From Ciborinia camelliae (lineage: Eukaryota > Ascomycota > Leotiomycetes > Helotiales > Sclerotiniaceae): a DNA stretch of 64,000 bases. Below the pieces are notes generated by a model. That model was given only the letters and a program-made list of their open reading frames with translations. It did not search any database and was not told where the DNA came from. The DNA is taken from positions 459,440 through 523,439 of the forward strand of contig JANPYM010000002.1 of assembly GCA_025890175.1 (NCBI GenBank), written 5' to 3'. The number at the start of each line of letters is the position of its first letter. The stretch's first letter is position 1. Positions 21,899 to 34,415 of the stretch are shown here, piece by piece. The position numbers and the translations under genes were made by a program.

Positions 21899-23707
21899 AT
21901 GGCTTCTCTCAGGGCATCGAGAATCCTTCCTAACCTGTCTAGGAATTCTCTAAGACCATTGTATCACAAATCAACCTTCATCCCTTTCCGAACGGTAGCT
22001 ACTTACTGTCCTCCAACCCAAGCAAAAGCTATCTCCGTTCTACCAACAAATGTCGATCCCTCTTCCGAAGAATATACACAAAATGAATCTCAAATGAAAC
22101 CTCTCCTCGATCACCTCTCTTCTCTTACCGCTAAAATACACCAAGGTGGTCCCCCGAAAGCACGTGAAAAGCATATTGCACGCAAGAAGATGCTTCCTAG
22201 AGATCGTATTACTGCACTTATAGATCCGGGTACATCATTTCTGGAATTAAGTGCATTAGCAGGCCATGAACTTTATCCCGAAGCGGATGTACCTGCTGGT
22301 GGGATTATTACGGGGGTGGGTGTTATTGAAGGGGTGACTTGTATGGTAGTTGCGAATGATAGTACGGTGAAAGGAGGAACTTATTACCCGATTACTGTGA
22401 AGAAACATTTGAGGGCACAGGAGATTGCAAAGGAGAATAATCTACCGTGAGTTTTCGCTTAATTGAAGGGACGTTCCTTATGTAGTAACATTTCATAGTT
22501 GTATCTAACTGGTAGATTCAGGTGGAGCGAATCTTCCACATCAAGCGGATGTCTTCCCAGACCGAGAGCATTTTGGCCGAATTTTCTTCAATCAAGCAAG
22601 AATGAGCTCAATGGGAATTCCACAGATAGCTGTGGTTATGGGCCCCTGCACAGCAGGTGGTGCCTATGTTCCCGCCATGTCTGATGAAAGTATCATCGTC
22701 GGCGAACAAGGTCATATATTTCTAGCCGGACCACCTCTAGTGAAAGCCGCAACTGGTGAGGTTGTAACAGCTGAAGAACTCGGAGGTGGAAATATGCACA
22801 GCTCCGTATCCGGCGTGACAGACTATCTCGCTGTCGACGATGCTCACGCAATTGTCCTCGCCCGCCGTTCTATCAGCAACCTTAACTGGCCCACCAAAGC
22901 CTTCCCACCCCCAACATCCTACACAGAACCCCTCTACTCCCCCGAAGAACTAACCGGAATCGCCACTACCAATCACCGCAAACCCCTTCCCATCCACGAA
23001 GTCATCGCTCGCATTGTGGATGGCAGCGTCTTCTCTGAATTCAAACGCGACTATGGCTCTACCCTCGTAACAGGTTTCGCTCATATCTACGGCCACAAAG
23101 TCGGCATAATAGCCAACAATGGGATTCTCTTCTCCACCTCCTCCCTCAAGGGCGCTCATTTTATCGAACTCTGCACTCAAAGACAAATCCCACTCGTATT
23201 CCTTCAAAACATCAGCGGATTCATGGTAGGTACCGATGCCGAGCGCGAAGGCATTGCGAAAAATGGCGCAAAACTCGTTACCGCAGTCGCTTGCGCTAAT
23301 GTACCTAAATTCACCGTCGTAGTAGGCGCCAGTAACGGTGCTGGTAATTATGGTATGTGTGGACGAGCATATAGTCCTCGATTCTTGTGGATGTGGCCAA
23401 ATGCACGGATTGGAGTGATGGGCAGTGAGCAGTTAACAGCTGTCATGGAGACTGTTGGGAAGGCGGTAGATCCGGAGTTGAGGGATAGGATTGATAGGGA
23501 GAGTGAAGCTATTTTCTCAAGTGCTAGGTTATGGGTATGTTGCCATCTAAATTCTGTGAATGGGAGTGAAATGACTAATGAAATATACAGGATGATGGAG
23601 TAATTCCACCAAGTCATACGAGGAGGGTATTGGGTTTGAGTTTGATGGCTGCACTGGGTGGGAAGAATGAACCGGTAGATACTAAATTCGGAGTCTTTAG
23701 AATGTAA
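21899..23707 (+). CDS. mccB: 3-methylcrotonyl-CoA carboxylase, carboxyltransferase beta subunit, with an in-frame stop
   Basis: Three exons: 21899-22446, 22499-23534, 23591-23707. They sum to 1701 nt (566 codons before the stop), all phases matching. Carboxyltransferase motifs: KARERIAR-type start ([18 protein letters not shown]), [87 protein letters not shown], and the end DTKFGVFRM. An N-terminal presequence suggests mitochondria. Oddity: at 22506-22508, codon 186, the sequence is TAA where the invariant Tyr of CIYLVDSGG is expected. The canonical acceptor at 22498 gives the correct frame on both sides, and no alternative splice I tried avoids the stop. Either a base error, a strain nonsense allele or a pseudogene. 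The rest of the gene looks intact and conserved. Confidence 0.9.
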
Positions 23708-24571
23708 AAGTAGTACTTGGGATGATACAACATAGATGTCAAATGATATTTAAGGCAGTAGGTCTCTCAAAAATGCTCGACATTAAGATTGCGCCTTTCA
23801 AATATATCATCCGTAAAAATGAGGGCAAGATGATCCTGGAAAAAACTATTCAATAACCAGACCAGAAATCTGATCTCTGATGTCACCAGCAAAGATATTG
23901 AATGCCACCTGAGCAATTATTTCGATCCTAACCTTAACCTCAACGTAATTATTTTCTCCAATACTTTGTATTGCATTTTCCATACCATTCTATTCACATA
24001 CACCTAGGTTGAGGAGATATTGTTTTAACACCGGTTAATAGAGATGGATTTCTAATTACGGGTGAGGATAAGCTTGGCTCGCCAGCGCGTCCCGACTAAG
24101 ACGACACAAAAACTCTCCCGCAAACGAATTTCGTTGACGGATAGGCGCTAGGCGAGGAAAACGCATGGCCAAGATCAGTAGATGAAAAATAGGCTTGAAT
24201 TGATTTCCCAGACGAGGATTGGGTAATTGTTAGTGGTGATGGTGGTAGTGAGAGTCAGAAAGTGAAGAGAAGAGTCGATTGAATATTTACTTCCTTTACT
24301 AATTTGCACCTCTCGTTTCTCTATTTCTCTCCTACGCAAGTGACTTAAAAACTTGCATTTTCAATATCATTGTTCGGGTTTTGTAATATAGTCAAGTAAT
24401 GAGGCTAAATACAATAGGTATAGAGAATGCCCAAGCTCCACTCCTCGATGACTAAACATCCATTTCATCATTTATATCCATCCATTCTGCAAGCCATACA
24501 AATTGTTATCATGCGCCATTTGAACAGCGTTATTAACCAATTTTACCCAATCTTCTCTTCAAATATCATAT
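23708..24571. other. Intergenic region between convergent genes
   Basis: 0.86 kb, AT-rich, between the 3' ends of mccB and the large membrane-protein gene. Nothing recognised. Confidence 0.5.
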
Positions 24572-27500
24572 CTAATCCCTCTTACCCTTTGAACTATTTC
24601 CTCCAGACCCAGTCAAATTATCCTCAATACCCCCCACCGTAAACGAAAAGTCCGTCTCTCCCACTAGCTCCTTGACGTAATCCACCAACTTGGCCAAATC
24701 ATCCGACATCAAAGAACTCGCCACCTGCATAACAGCGTATGCACTATATCCTGGCTCTTCTATATGTCTCGAATCTAGAATTCCACTATCGAGAGCTTCG
24801 AGTCGGCGATTGAGGCTGTAAGGTTTGGGAAGTTGAATGAAAGGGGGAAGAGCAACGCCTGAGGTGATCGCGGCGGATAGAAGCGCAAGGGCTGAGGTGA
24901 CTTGATGGGCTGTGGGTTCGACCTCGTCCATAACGGCAGCAAGGTCACGAAGCCATTTGCTACGGGTTTCGGTGGTTGCATGGACGTCTTTGGACCAAGC
25001 TTTTGTGGTGTAGGACATTAATGCGAGGTAGCCCATAATACTATTGAACTCGGTGCTTAGCATACGTACACGCCCAAAAGATGGTGATACTTACTTTGAG
25101 CATCTCTTTGTTATGTTTTCATAAGTTTCACGAGGAAATTTTCCTCCAATAGTGGGCTCAAATTTCTGCCAAGCAGCATGTTGTTGTAGAGATGGTAGAA
25201 GTATGAGGAGTTTGCTAAATATTCTATGCCGAGCCTTTGCGAGGCGGCGACCAGGACTAGTCTTCAATGTCATATCACCCTCTGTTCCATGCATTCGAGA
25301 ATGAATAGTTGAATGAACTGTTGAGTAATAGTTTGCCAAGATGTAAAGAGTTGCTCCCAAATCTTTTCTTAACCAGCTGCGATCTGTGAGGGGGTAAGGG
25401 AAGTAGGTCCAGATGAATGCCACAAAAGTTCCTGCTGCAACACATGCAAGTCTGTACGGAGCAAGCTCGTAAATCCTGCCATCATGTTAGAATATCAAAA
25501 CTCATCTAGATAAATATACTAACGGATAAAAGGGTTGTCCTGAACTAGTCGCTGCTACAACTCCAATCTTCTGGACTTGCAGTTCGTAGCCAACAATCAA
25601 GACTTGAGTGACTATAAACACGAGCCAAGCCGGTATAAAGCGAGGAAATTTCAGGAAAAGATACATCTCCATGAATATAAAAAACCAAAGCATTACGATT
25701 ACACCTGGGGACTTTTGATCAACAATATACCAAATAATAATCGAGGTGACCATTGCTAGTGCAGTTCCTCCGATACGAGCCAGAAAACCAAATATTGATT
25801 GACCTGAAGTCATCGTCATGCCTATTCCTCGTTAGCTTCTCTACAAGATCAAAACAGGTCTTCAACTTACCAATGGCGATGATGATCAAAGCCCAAACTA
25901 TTCTTTGCTGTTGGAAAAAGACATGAGTATCTTCGAGAAATGCAAGGATACCCAAAGTCAAGGTTGCGCAGGCGACCCTGAAACCAAAAGTTGATTCGGC
26001 GCTGCCTAAGAACCTTGGGATAGTTCTAAGCCCGTTTCCAAAGTGCTGCCAAGTAGTCTTTGCTGGCAGATGTTCGGGGTCCTTTCGAGGATTGAATCCT
26101 GAGCCCAAATAGATATTGTTTATACCTGCCTCTTGATTATCTGGAGTGTTGCTATCCGCGGTCATATCTGCATGTGAAATGCCAAGAATCCATTTCTTCA
26201 ATCGGCGTTGACCTGGCATGATCAAACGATTCTTCTTCATAGTTCCATCTTTTACCTTTCCATCAGCAAACCGAACCAATTCGATTACTGCAAGACCAGC
26301 CGAGTAGAGCTACCCTGGTTAGCATCACTATAAACGCAGAAATAGTATAAACTTACAAGATTTTCCATGAAAAGAATAAGATACAATTGCTGTTGATCTC
26401 TTCTATGCGAAGCTTCATCTCCAGAAACAGGTCCACCTGGGACGGGAATTGGTCTACTTGCATCAAATTGTTCCGCAGGCAGATCCTTTTCCTGTGCCCA
26501 TTTCTTCAAAGTTGTACCCCGTTTTTTGTAAAACTCATCCAAAGTTTGTTCCATGTAAGCGAGAAATCCGTCACCACCAGGTTTAGATTGTTCATCCGCA
26601 GTCTCGACATCGCCAGCGGCTTTCTTCTTTGGCCGAGGAACAAGCTCCAGAGTAAGTGCTGCATGTTCCATTCCTTGATCCATAACCGCAGTCACGCTGG
26701 CGAATGGCTCGTGGAGAGTTTTCATCACTTCATTCCACAACCTCTTTTCTTCTACCTTACTTTCCAAGGGCATGTGTTCCCATTGTTCAGAACGATCTGT
26801 TGAGCCTGTAGTCTCGACCCAACCACGTTTTTCACCGATCCGTACAAATATATCCGTGATTCTACTCATTCCCAAAAGCGGTATCATGATATCTCGGAAC
26901 AAGTCAAATATTTTGTCGATATCCTTTGCATCCAATTTCCCCCAGGCAACCTCACGCTTCCCAAATGGCATATCTCCATAAAGCTTTCCATGCAATGCCC
27001 GCAAGCCATCGATCGCTCCCTCTAACGCCTTGGCTTCCGGAGATAGTGTTGGATGGGAGGATTTCGCACCGCTTTTCTTAGATTTATCAGGTGGGTTGCC
27101 GGTAGGTGTATTACTATTCTCGGTAGGAGGACCGGCAAACATGTCACTCTCCTCCAAACTTTGTAAATATGCTGTCTGGGCCTTGAGCACGCCCCTCATC
27201 GACTGGATGTACCCTGCTTGCCCCTTAAAGACAACCAAGCGACACGAAACAGGTATGACGAACAGATTAACCGCCGTACTTATTGCAAAAGCAGTCAAAA
27301 ATGCCTCCAGCATTCGTTTGATTAGATTTTCAAATGCTGCAACAGTAGAGAAAAGTGGCCCGAACGTGAAAGCGATATTCGAGAAGATGCTATACATAAT
27401 AACAGGAAAATTCAAGGCAGCACTCTTCGCACGCAGCAGATTCGCAAACCATATATTGGCAAATAACCAGATAGCACAGACAGCAGATTGCGACGAATTA

Positions 27501-28082
27501 TAAGATTGTTGTACCCCTGGTGTGGAAGTATGCTCTCGTGCTTTGATGCTACTCCACAATCCCAAACTTGCGATTGAAGCAGCAATACAGACGGCAAGCA
27601 AGTTAAGTATCATCGTTTGAAAGAACTTAGCCCTTGGCATAATAGGCATACTGAGAACGGAAATGATGGCTATCAAATATCCTAAAGTTGTGAACGTCTT
27701 TGCGACCGAATTGGCTTCGTAGAAAGCTAGATATAAGTTAGGATTAAGAATGCAATATGAGCTTCAATTGGCTTACCAATGGCGATCGCAGGAGCTACAG
27801 ATCCCCTAGATTATACATCAGCATCTGAACCATTACAGCCGGAGCTAAAGCATACTTGAACATCAACATTAATGTCGGCACATCGAGTCCAAGTTTCCCC
27901 CAGAACTTCTTCAACTTCGAGGGCTTCTTCTCCTCCTCCTCATTCTTTATTTCGGTCTGTCCAGTTCCTCTCTTCGAAAACCCATCTGCCATTTTATCTT
28001 CTTCTTTCACGCCGCTCCCCGTTGCAAGATTTGGAGATGCTTCATCTCTTTTCTCCGTGTGCGAAACGTCCTCAGTAGCCAT
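24572..28082 (-). CDS. Large fungal membrane protein, ER-transporter 6TM / DUF2421 type (Bre4-like)
   Basis: Seven exons on the minus strand: 28082-27856, 27805-27777, 27726-26357, 26309-25871, 25821-25524, 25475-25095, 25040-24572. They sum to 3213 nt (1070 aa), all phases matching. The cytosolic acidic/Lys-rich N-terminus is followed by about six membrane segments (GSVAPAIAIAFY through VNLFVIPVSCRLVVF), a long hydrophilic middle, and a second set of membrane segments (GFRVACATLTLGILAF through RLACVAAGTFVAFIWTYFPYPL). This two-block layout is that of fungal proteins with a putative ER transporter N-terminal domain and an aromatic-acid-exporter-like (FUSC/DUF2421) C-terminal half, including yeast Bre4. 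Typical landmarks such as LYSAGLAVIELVRFAD and YELAPYRLACV are present. Substrate unknown. Confidence 0.8.
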
Positions 28083-31000
28083 CTTATCAACAAGGCTGAG
28101 GTTTAGGTTCCCCGCAACACTTCGTTTGATTATTATAATTCGGATTTATGTACACATTATTGGAATCATAAAGTAAGGTAGGTAAGAACAGACAATGAAG
28201 GAATATGAGAATATCTTAACTTGACTTCACGAACAGAAAGAAAGGAAAGGGAAGGGAAGTGGAAAAGAGAATTAACATTTGAAGTAATATTAAACTTCCT
28301 TCAATATTTCCAATTGGGATCTTGGCGATGATGCCGGCATCTAAAGAAAAGTATCCATGGCGTAAGTTCGTCAGTTTGTCAGTTCGTAACATGACAATGC
28401 CGAAATTATGTATGGAACGGAGTACGCTAGGCGATTGGCCAATCATCAGTTAGCCAGCTACTAGGTATGTTATCGTAGCCTTGAGCTAGCGCAACGCACA
28501 GTGGTATAAATCTTTGTGAATAAATCTTTGTGCAAATGACCTATTCAGTGCATTATCTTCTAATGCAGACAATGCAGCCTCACATTAGTCAACGTACTCG
28601 TATTTTTGAATCCACATCAACATCAACATCCCTTTAAATAATTCCTTGGGGTCCTCATATTCTTTAAAATATAACAAAATGATTATTTCTACAGAGTACA
28701 TTCCTTATTATCGTCTTTCTCTAAAGTATAACAAAATAATTTCTACGGAGTACATTCCTTGAAGTTAAAAAGTATTTCGGGATACACTCCCCAGACACCC
28801 AGTGTATTAAGACAAAAACTTACGACGTCCACCAAAAAGAATCTTAAGATGCCGGAGAGAACCAGGCAAACATGCTATACTTGAAAGACATGTGGACCTA
28901 ATTCATCAGCCTCTGTCATGACCAGTCAACTAGCAACGCGTGGACAGGGCGATGCCTTTGATACCAGAGGGAGAGGACTGCACATAGGGCCCAATCTGAT
29001 AGGAAATTAGCTCGAAAGAGGGTCAAGATTGATTTCACAGCTCGTGGTTTCACTAAGCGCGGCAAAAACTTGAGTAGGCATAGAAAATCGCAACTCAACT
29101 CGGGTTGTACTGCCTGTGAGCAAGAGCAAGAGGCTCAAAGGTGAGTTCCAGGTCTACCCGATTTGAAGCTTGATTTGAGGGACGAGCCGCATCTATTCCC
29201 GTCGCAAAGGTGTGTTCAATTCCGGGGCCCGATTGTGGTACTTTTCAGCACTACTCGACAAAGCATGGAAGAAGAAAAAGGTAAGGCCTGTTAAATGAGA
29301 TAGATTGCAAATCGAGCTCGGGGCTGCTCGGATGAAAGAAGAAAAGGTTCAATTCCAAGGGGTGAGTTGAATCACTCAAATTAGTTAAATCTCTTCACCA
29401 AGCAGCGGAGGAAATACCCAGCCTCTAGGGTTTAGGCAACACCTAGGATCTATTTCTTGCGAGAGAAATCAAAGACTTCGTGTGCTCACTACAGTTAACA
29501 AAACGGACCTCAAGACGATACTCGACCTGAAGAGTCAACGACGAAATCAAGAAAAGACAAAAACAGGAAGTTTGTCGTAGTATAATCAAGTAAAAAGAGA
29601 AGGTGTAGTGTTCCCATGGAAACCAATACAGCGAGGAAGCATGGGGTATACATGAATCGGCGCCATGCAATAAAGAACAAATGCAAATAGGAGAACCAGA
29701 CTAGCTAAACTTCGTGGTACTAGTGAGACGATGAAAGAGAGGAATCCATAGCTTCGGTGTGCGCAGTTGGTAGTCATACACTAAAAGTTTAAGAAAAAAG
29801 GCTAGCTGGAGGAGCAAGGGAAAAAGGACGAGAAACCAGAAGATGAAGCAGAGGCCGAGGAGGGTGGGAGGCTGAGATGAAGGTTAGGGTTAGAGCGTGA
29901 AATGCATCAAGAGTTGCATGCTTTGGGCACGGCGAGGAATCCGGAAAAGGTGGAGTGTCCGGATTGCGGGCAATAATTCCTGCACGCAGGAGCATTCGAT
30001 TGTTGGATCCAAATCCAGATATTTAGAAGCTCTGTACTGTATAAACGAAAGAAGATTGGTCTATCTCACTACTATATCTATAAATAAATAAGGTATTGAT
30101 TTAATAATCCTATAAAAGCCCGAGGTGATCTATCTTCAAACGTCGAACCTTGGTTCGGACATCGAAGTGTGTTATGAAGTATCTATAAACCTCAAGGACC
30201 ACCATTCAATCGCATTCAGATCCAGAAATTGAAAGGCGGGCTTTGCGGTGCACGTGAGGTCGAAGGCCTGTTAGGTAAATCCAACGAGGAGGAAGTCGGG
30301 TTCAGACACGTATTTGTTGATGAAACTGGACATCGGTCTGGGGGCCAAGGGTAGGGGCGGGAAGGGGCAGAAATAGAAGACACCTGAGATGTTGATTGAA
30401 AGGCAGGCTCAAAAAAAGGCGTACAAGAAAGTCTTGGTGTTTTGTTCAGGTTGTGGTGTGAGTGATTTACTCATACAGCGGGGTAGCGTGCGGTTCCATA
30501 CAATGTCGAACGCGTGTGAGAAATCCCAAGCTAAGGTCTTTTTTTGTCTTTTTTTCCCTTCCCTCTTTTTTCTTTGAAGACTCTGCAAGAAGTGTGATTG
30601 ATTCTCTAGATGTAATAAAATAAATACATAGAGGATCTCTATCTTCGAAGGTCTTCGCGATCTGATTGGTCGCTGCTTAATGCTAAAGACAAAATCCAGC
30701 ATTTTTAATGAGGAGACTAGAAGGGACAATCGATTGTTTGTGAAATGGCGAGCTATTGAATAGTTCCAGGTTGGGCTGACGAAGAAGACTAGAAGAACCA
30801 ATTTGTTTAACGATTCCAAAAGCTCTCTGTACAACAATCAAAATCCAGTTTGGCTGACTAGGAAAGACCTGCATCAACACCAGCTGCATCATTACCCGCA
30901 GCAAAGCGAATCCCCTCATCAACCCCGAGTTACACAACCCTATAACTCAACCCCCACTATTCTTCGTACGCCCCTCCATCCCATTAGATCGAGACATCTC

Positions 31001-31471
31001 ATCCCAATGACAGCTGAAAGATACGATAAAGTAATTGCGTCGTCTTCTTTGCCAAACATGGTGTAACAAAACACAACATACAACATCTGTAGCCCGTGAC
31101 CCCTAATCTTCGTAAATGCGACAGCCCTGCACACGGACGAGTGGGGGATGAGAAGTTCGTACATCTGTTGCGTATCTGAAAAATTTGTGGTTCCGCCTTT
31201 GCCGTTGTTTGGGTGGGAACTGAAGAGAAAGAGCATGCTGCGACGACTAAGAAGTATCTTTAATTAATGTAATGACTACGGGACATGAAATTACATCCAT
31301 CTAACAGCGTGAAACCCCAAAATTTCCAAATTCTGTGCAACAGTAAGAAATCCTTTTCTTGACCCCCAATTCCGAAGCCCTATTAATACAGTCCAAGACA
31401 CCTGGTCCCCCGTCTTACAGCGTCTGATACCATTACCCCAACCCAATGCCTATTTGCCAATCATCCTATTA
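28083..31471. other. 3.4 kb gene-poor stretch
   Basis: No gene could be assembled on either strand. There are only short frames without motifs, an imperfect direct repeat near 28.7 kb, and A/T-rich runs. The segment 28.9-30.4 kb has a different flavour (purine-rich plus strand with many GAAGAA/GAGG runs) and could be decayed coding or transposon sequence, but no terminal repeats or catalytic motifs are visible. Confidence 0.4.
28662..28760. repeat. Imperfect tandem direct repeat, about 45 bp x 2
   Basis: Two copies (about 28662-28706 and 28718-28760) share the pattern AAARTATAACAAAAT, then ATTTCTACRGAG, then TACATTCCTT, with one small indel. Confidence 0.75.
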
Positions 31472-33761
31472 TCAAAGTGTGGGTGCCCTCTTTAAACCCA
31501 CGCAGTACCTAACGAACAACTGGTCCATGAAATGCGCATGTTTAATGCCCTTTGGTCGTTTCCAAGCGAATTCGTCAATCGCTCCTTGAACCCCGTACCC
31601 ACATCTTTCCACCAGATAACAGACGATAAAATATCCAGTCCTGTTAAAGCCGTAGTGACAGTGTACCCCCACAAACCAATCACCCTCAGCGCCTTCCTTT
31701 TCCTTCCTTGCCGCCTGCTCATCTCGTAATCTATCAACTAAGTTGATGAAGGTGACGACTTCATCAGATGTGGGTGGGATTTTAGATACCGTGGGGAATT
31801 TATGGTATCTTATCCCACCATTTTCAAGGCCTCGCGGATCGTACACCGGACTTTCGTGACTGATATCCACAATATCCTTGATCTGCTCGCCCCAGTCTTT
31901 AACGAACACCTCGGGGCAATGAGTCTCATCTACCTCTCTCAAGGTTTTCAAGGCACGGAATACGCCCGCTATAGGTTCCGAGACAGGAGAAACCGCTTGC
32001 CATTTTGCCAGGTTCTTCACATCCCATTTTCCAGAAGTGGAGAGAAACTGTAGTTGCCAACCCAAGGATAAACGTGGTGACACCTGGGTGCAAAGAAAAT
32101 CCGAGATGAGACCTGCAAGGGTTCTCACAGTGGATGGCATGTAGAGCAGAGCGTGCGAAGCAGGAGCTGGAATGATTGTCGTTTTTAGGACTCTCTTAGG
32201 TCTGAGAGGTTGGTGAGGAATACCTTGATTTTTTTCAAAATCATCCGGTGTTGATGGGTCTTCTGATGAATCCGTACCGGTACTAGGATTAGTTTCAAGG
32301 GGCTGCTTTTCTGTCATAGAATTGACCCCGGTGCTTATGAGTCTCCCCTCTCTAGATATATCAACAGGCGCAGCTGCATCAACAATGGGCTGACTTTTGT
32401 CGTTGAGCTCAATTTGGACTGGGTGAGACTTTCCAAGAAATTGAGCAATCTTTTCAATCTCCCCAGGTTTTGTGATATTATCCGCTTCCCCAGCAACAAG
32501 GAAGACTGGTATCTCCAGGCCCTTCCAGATATCACTCCCAGCCAACCCACCTTTCGCAATATGGTTTTCGTAGACAGGCAGGCTGCCAGCAGCCATTCGC
32601 CTCCACACTGCTGTTTTACTCTGTCTATTGAATCGTTCTTGAAGCTTCTTAGTTTCCTCATCCGCACCACGGCCGACAAATCTATGCACACTGGCACTCT
32701 CAGGGCCACCCCGACGATCCCAATTTCGCCAAAGATCAAAAATGAGATTCGGGACCAAAAGCAACTTCCTAAACTTACTGACCTCGTCTTCACTTGGGGG
32801 TTCGGCGCGAGGGCATATTGCCTGAATTTTGCATCAGCAACCACCAAAATATAATGCATTTGATCTGATTCCTTACTACAAGGCCTATAATATTCTCTGA
32901 TGGCGCAATTGATCGCGGCGACGTTGTCGATGCAAGTAAAGCAGCTATTGAGCACCCTAAGCTGTGTCCAATTAGAACCACACCCTGCTCCGTATCTTTT
33001 TCCCTATAATCTTCGATGATTTTCCCCACAAGCTCTGCAAGAGCATCCACAGTATAAGCGTCCCACGGTAGTTTTGAGTTAAAGGTAGAAAGACCGCATC
33101 CTGGTAGGTCGATTGAAAGACATGGTGCCAAATTCACCAGGCTTGTTAATAGAGGGTTAAATTGCGCGACAGAACCACCCAGGCCATGAATGAAAACCAG
33201 TAAAGGTAATGGCGCGGGTTTTGTAGGTAGCTTATCCGCCTGGGCATGCCTGCTGAAGAAGATTCGAAGTGAAGAATATGTATATCGACTCGTGGTATAG
33301 GATCGTATCTCTGAATGTTTTTTCAATAGCCCTGGGTCGACAGCTTCTGATTCTACAAATCCAATCCAATAAATCAGTAATCTTATTTGACAACTTCAAT
33401 ACCGATGATAAAGCTCACCATTGATCTCCACGCTCTTTTTGGGAATTGACCCATGAACACTTCCGTTGAGTAATTTCGAGTCATTGGAGGTAAAGGATCT
33501 AGTCTTACTCTTCCTTCCATTTCGCAGATACCAGAAAGCAGGAAAGGCACTACACAGAGCAGCAATTTGCACCATGTCCCGACCGCTCAACCTTCCCTGG
33601 ATGATGTGGGTATAGATTCGGCTTGCACTGGCTGCAATAGCTTGGATTGGCAAGATTAGTTTGCTAGAGGAGTTGAATAACGACAAAGCACTGTTATCTG
33701 GTAAAGCAAGAACGAAAGGAAGTAATAAGAATAACAATAACGGCAGCAAGAAAGTCGACAT
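31472..33761 (-). CDS. Alpha/beta-hydrolase fused to a dual-specificity phosphatase-like domain
   Basis: Three exons on the minus strand, 33761-33419, 33352-32877, 32821-31472, sum to 2169 nt (722 aa), all phases matching. The N-terminus is a hydrophobic signal/anchor (MSTFLLPLLLFLLLPFVLAL). The hydrolase domain shows the oxyanion segment FIHGLGGS, GHSLGCS as the nucleophile elbow, and VFLVAGEADNITKPGE near the acid residue. A candidate His lies later, after ATTIIPAPASH-like sequence. The C-terminal domain ends with VHCHYGFNRTGY, a Cys-x5-Arg phosphatase loop (C661, R667) most similar to RNA triphosphatase-type loops. All three exons join in frame, so the fusion is in the gene and not an ORF artefact. 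Substrate of either half unknown. ATG at 33761 is the first real ATG. The open frame upstream starts at TTG. Confidence 0.82.
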
Positions 33762-34415
33762 TCTTGTATTGACAAACAACCAAATATATGTTATATGTTT
33801 GGTTTGGGTATCGGGGGTCAGACAAGAAAAAAAGAGAAGTCCTATCGGGGAATTTACTTCCTGTTTGTAGTGAAAGTTCTCATAGCCAATAACGTTGTCA
33901 CGCCGTTCTGTACAATCTGTGATGTGATACAGCAGCTACCTAGGTAGGTAATTAATGATGAAGGTTAATAATGCTTCCCTCTCGTTTGGAGAATCTCTTG
34001 ACTCTTGACCGACTGTTGAAAGATCCTTCTCTGTATGAGCAGGTATGGATAGCTGGAGGTGCTGGTTGGTACTGGTACGGGTACGGCGTACAGTAACAGT
34101 ACACAGTACATACATCTTTTTTTTTCATAGGTTGCGGTTATTTGTGATTAGAGAGATTGGGTGACTCGTGATTGAAATTCAAAGCTCGGTCCAACAGTCC
34201 AACAGCTGTACTCATTTTTGCTCGTGTTGTTTTTATTGGCTGTGGGCTTCAGCTTTCACGAAAATGCCACACACCCGTGGACATTTTGCATCTTCTCATA
34301 CAACCTTATAAACTACCGGTGAACCGTCTTTCGAGTTTCGAGTATTATACTCTACTGAGTGTGTCATGATTTTCGTTCCTCTTGGAATGTTTGCTACTGA
34401 GTATTCCTCCCATGT
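33762..34415. other. Intergenic region upstream of the fusion gene
   Basis: About 0.65 kb. Contains TACCTAGGTA within CTACCTAGGTAGGTA at 33936-33950 and a GTAC-rich stretch at about 34056-34110. No gene seen. Confidence 0.5.

Noticed and set aside
26285..26360. Phase mismatch in intron 3 of the large membrane protein
   Set aside because: Using the acceptor GGGTAG at 26310 instead of the later TTGCAG gives LYSAGLAVIELVRF in the correct frame, so no lesion is needed.
29070..29140. Zn2Cys6-like remnant (GCTAC Cys pair followed by charged residues)
   Set aside because: Only one Cys pair, no further Cys in register, and stops follow closely.
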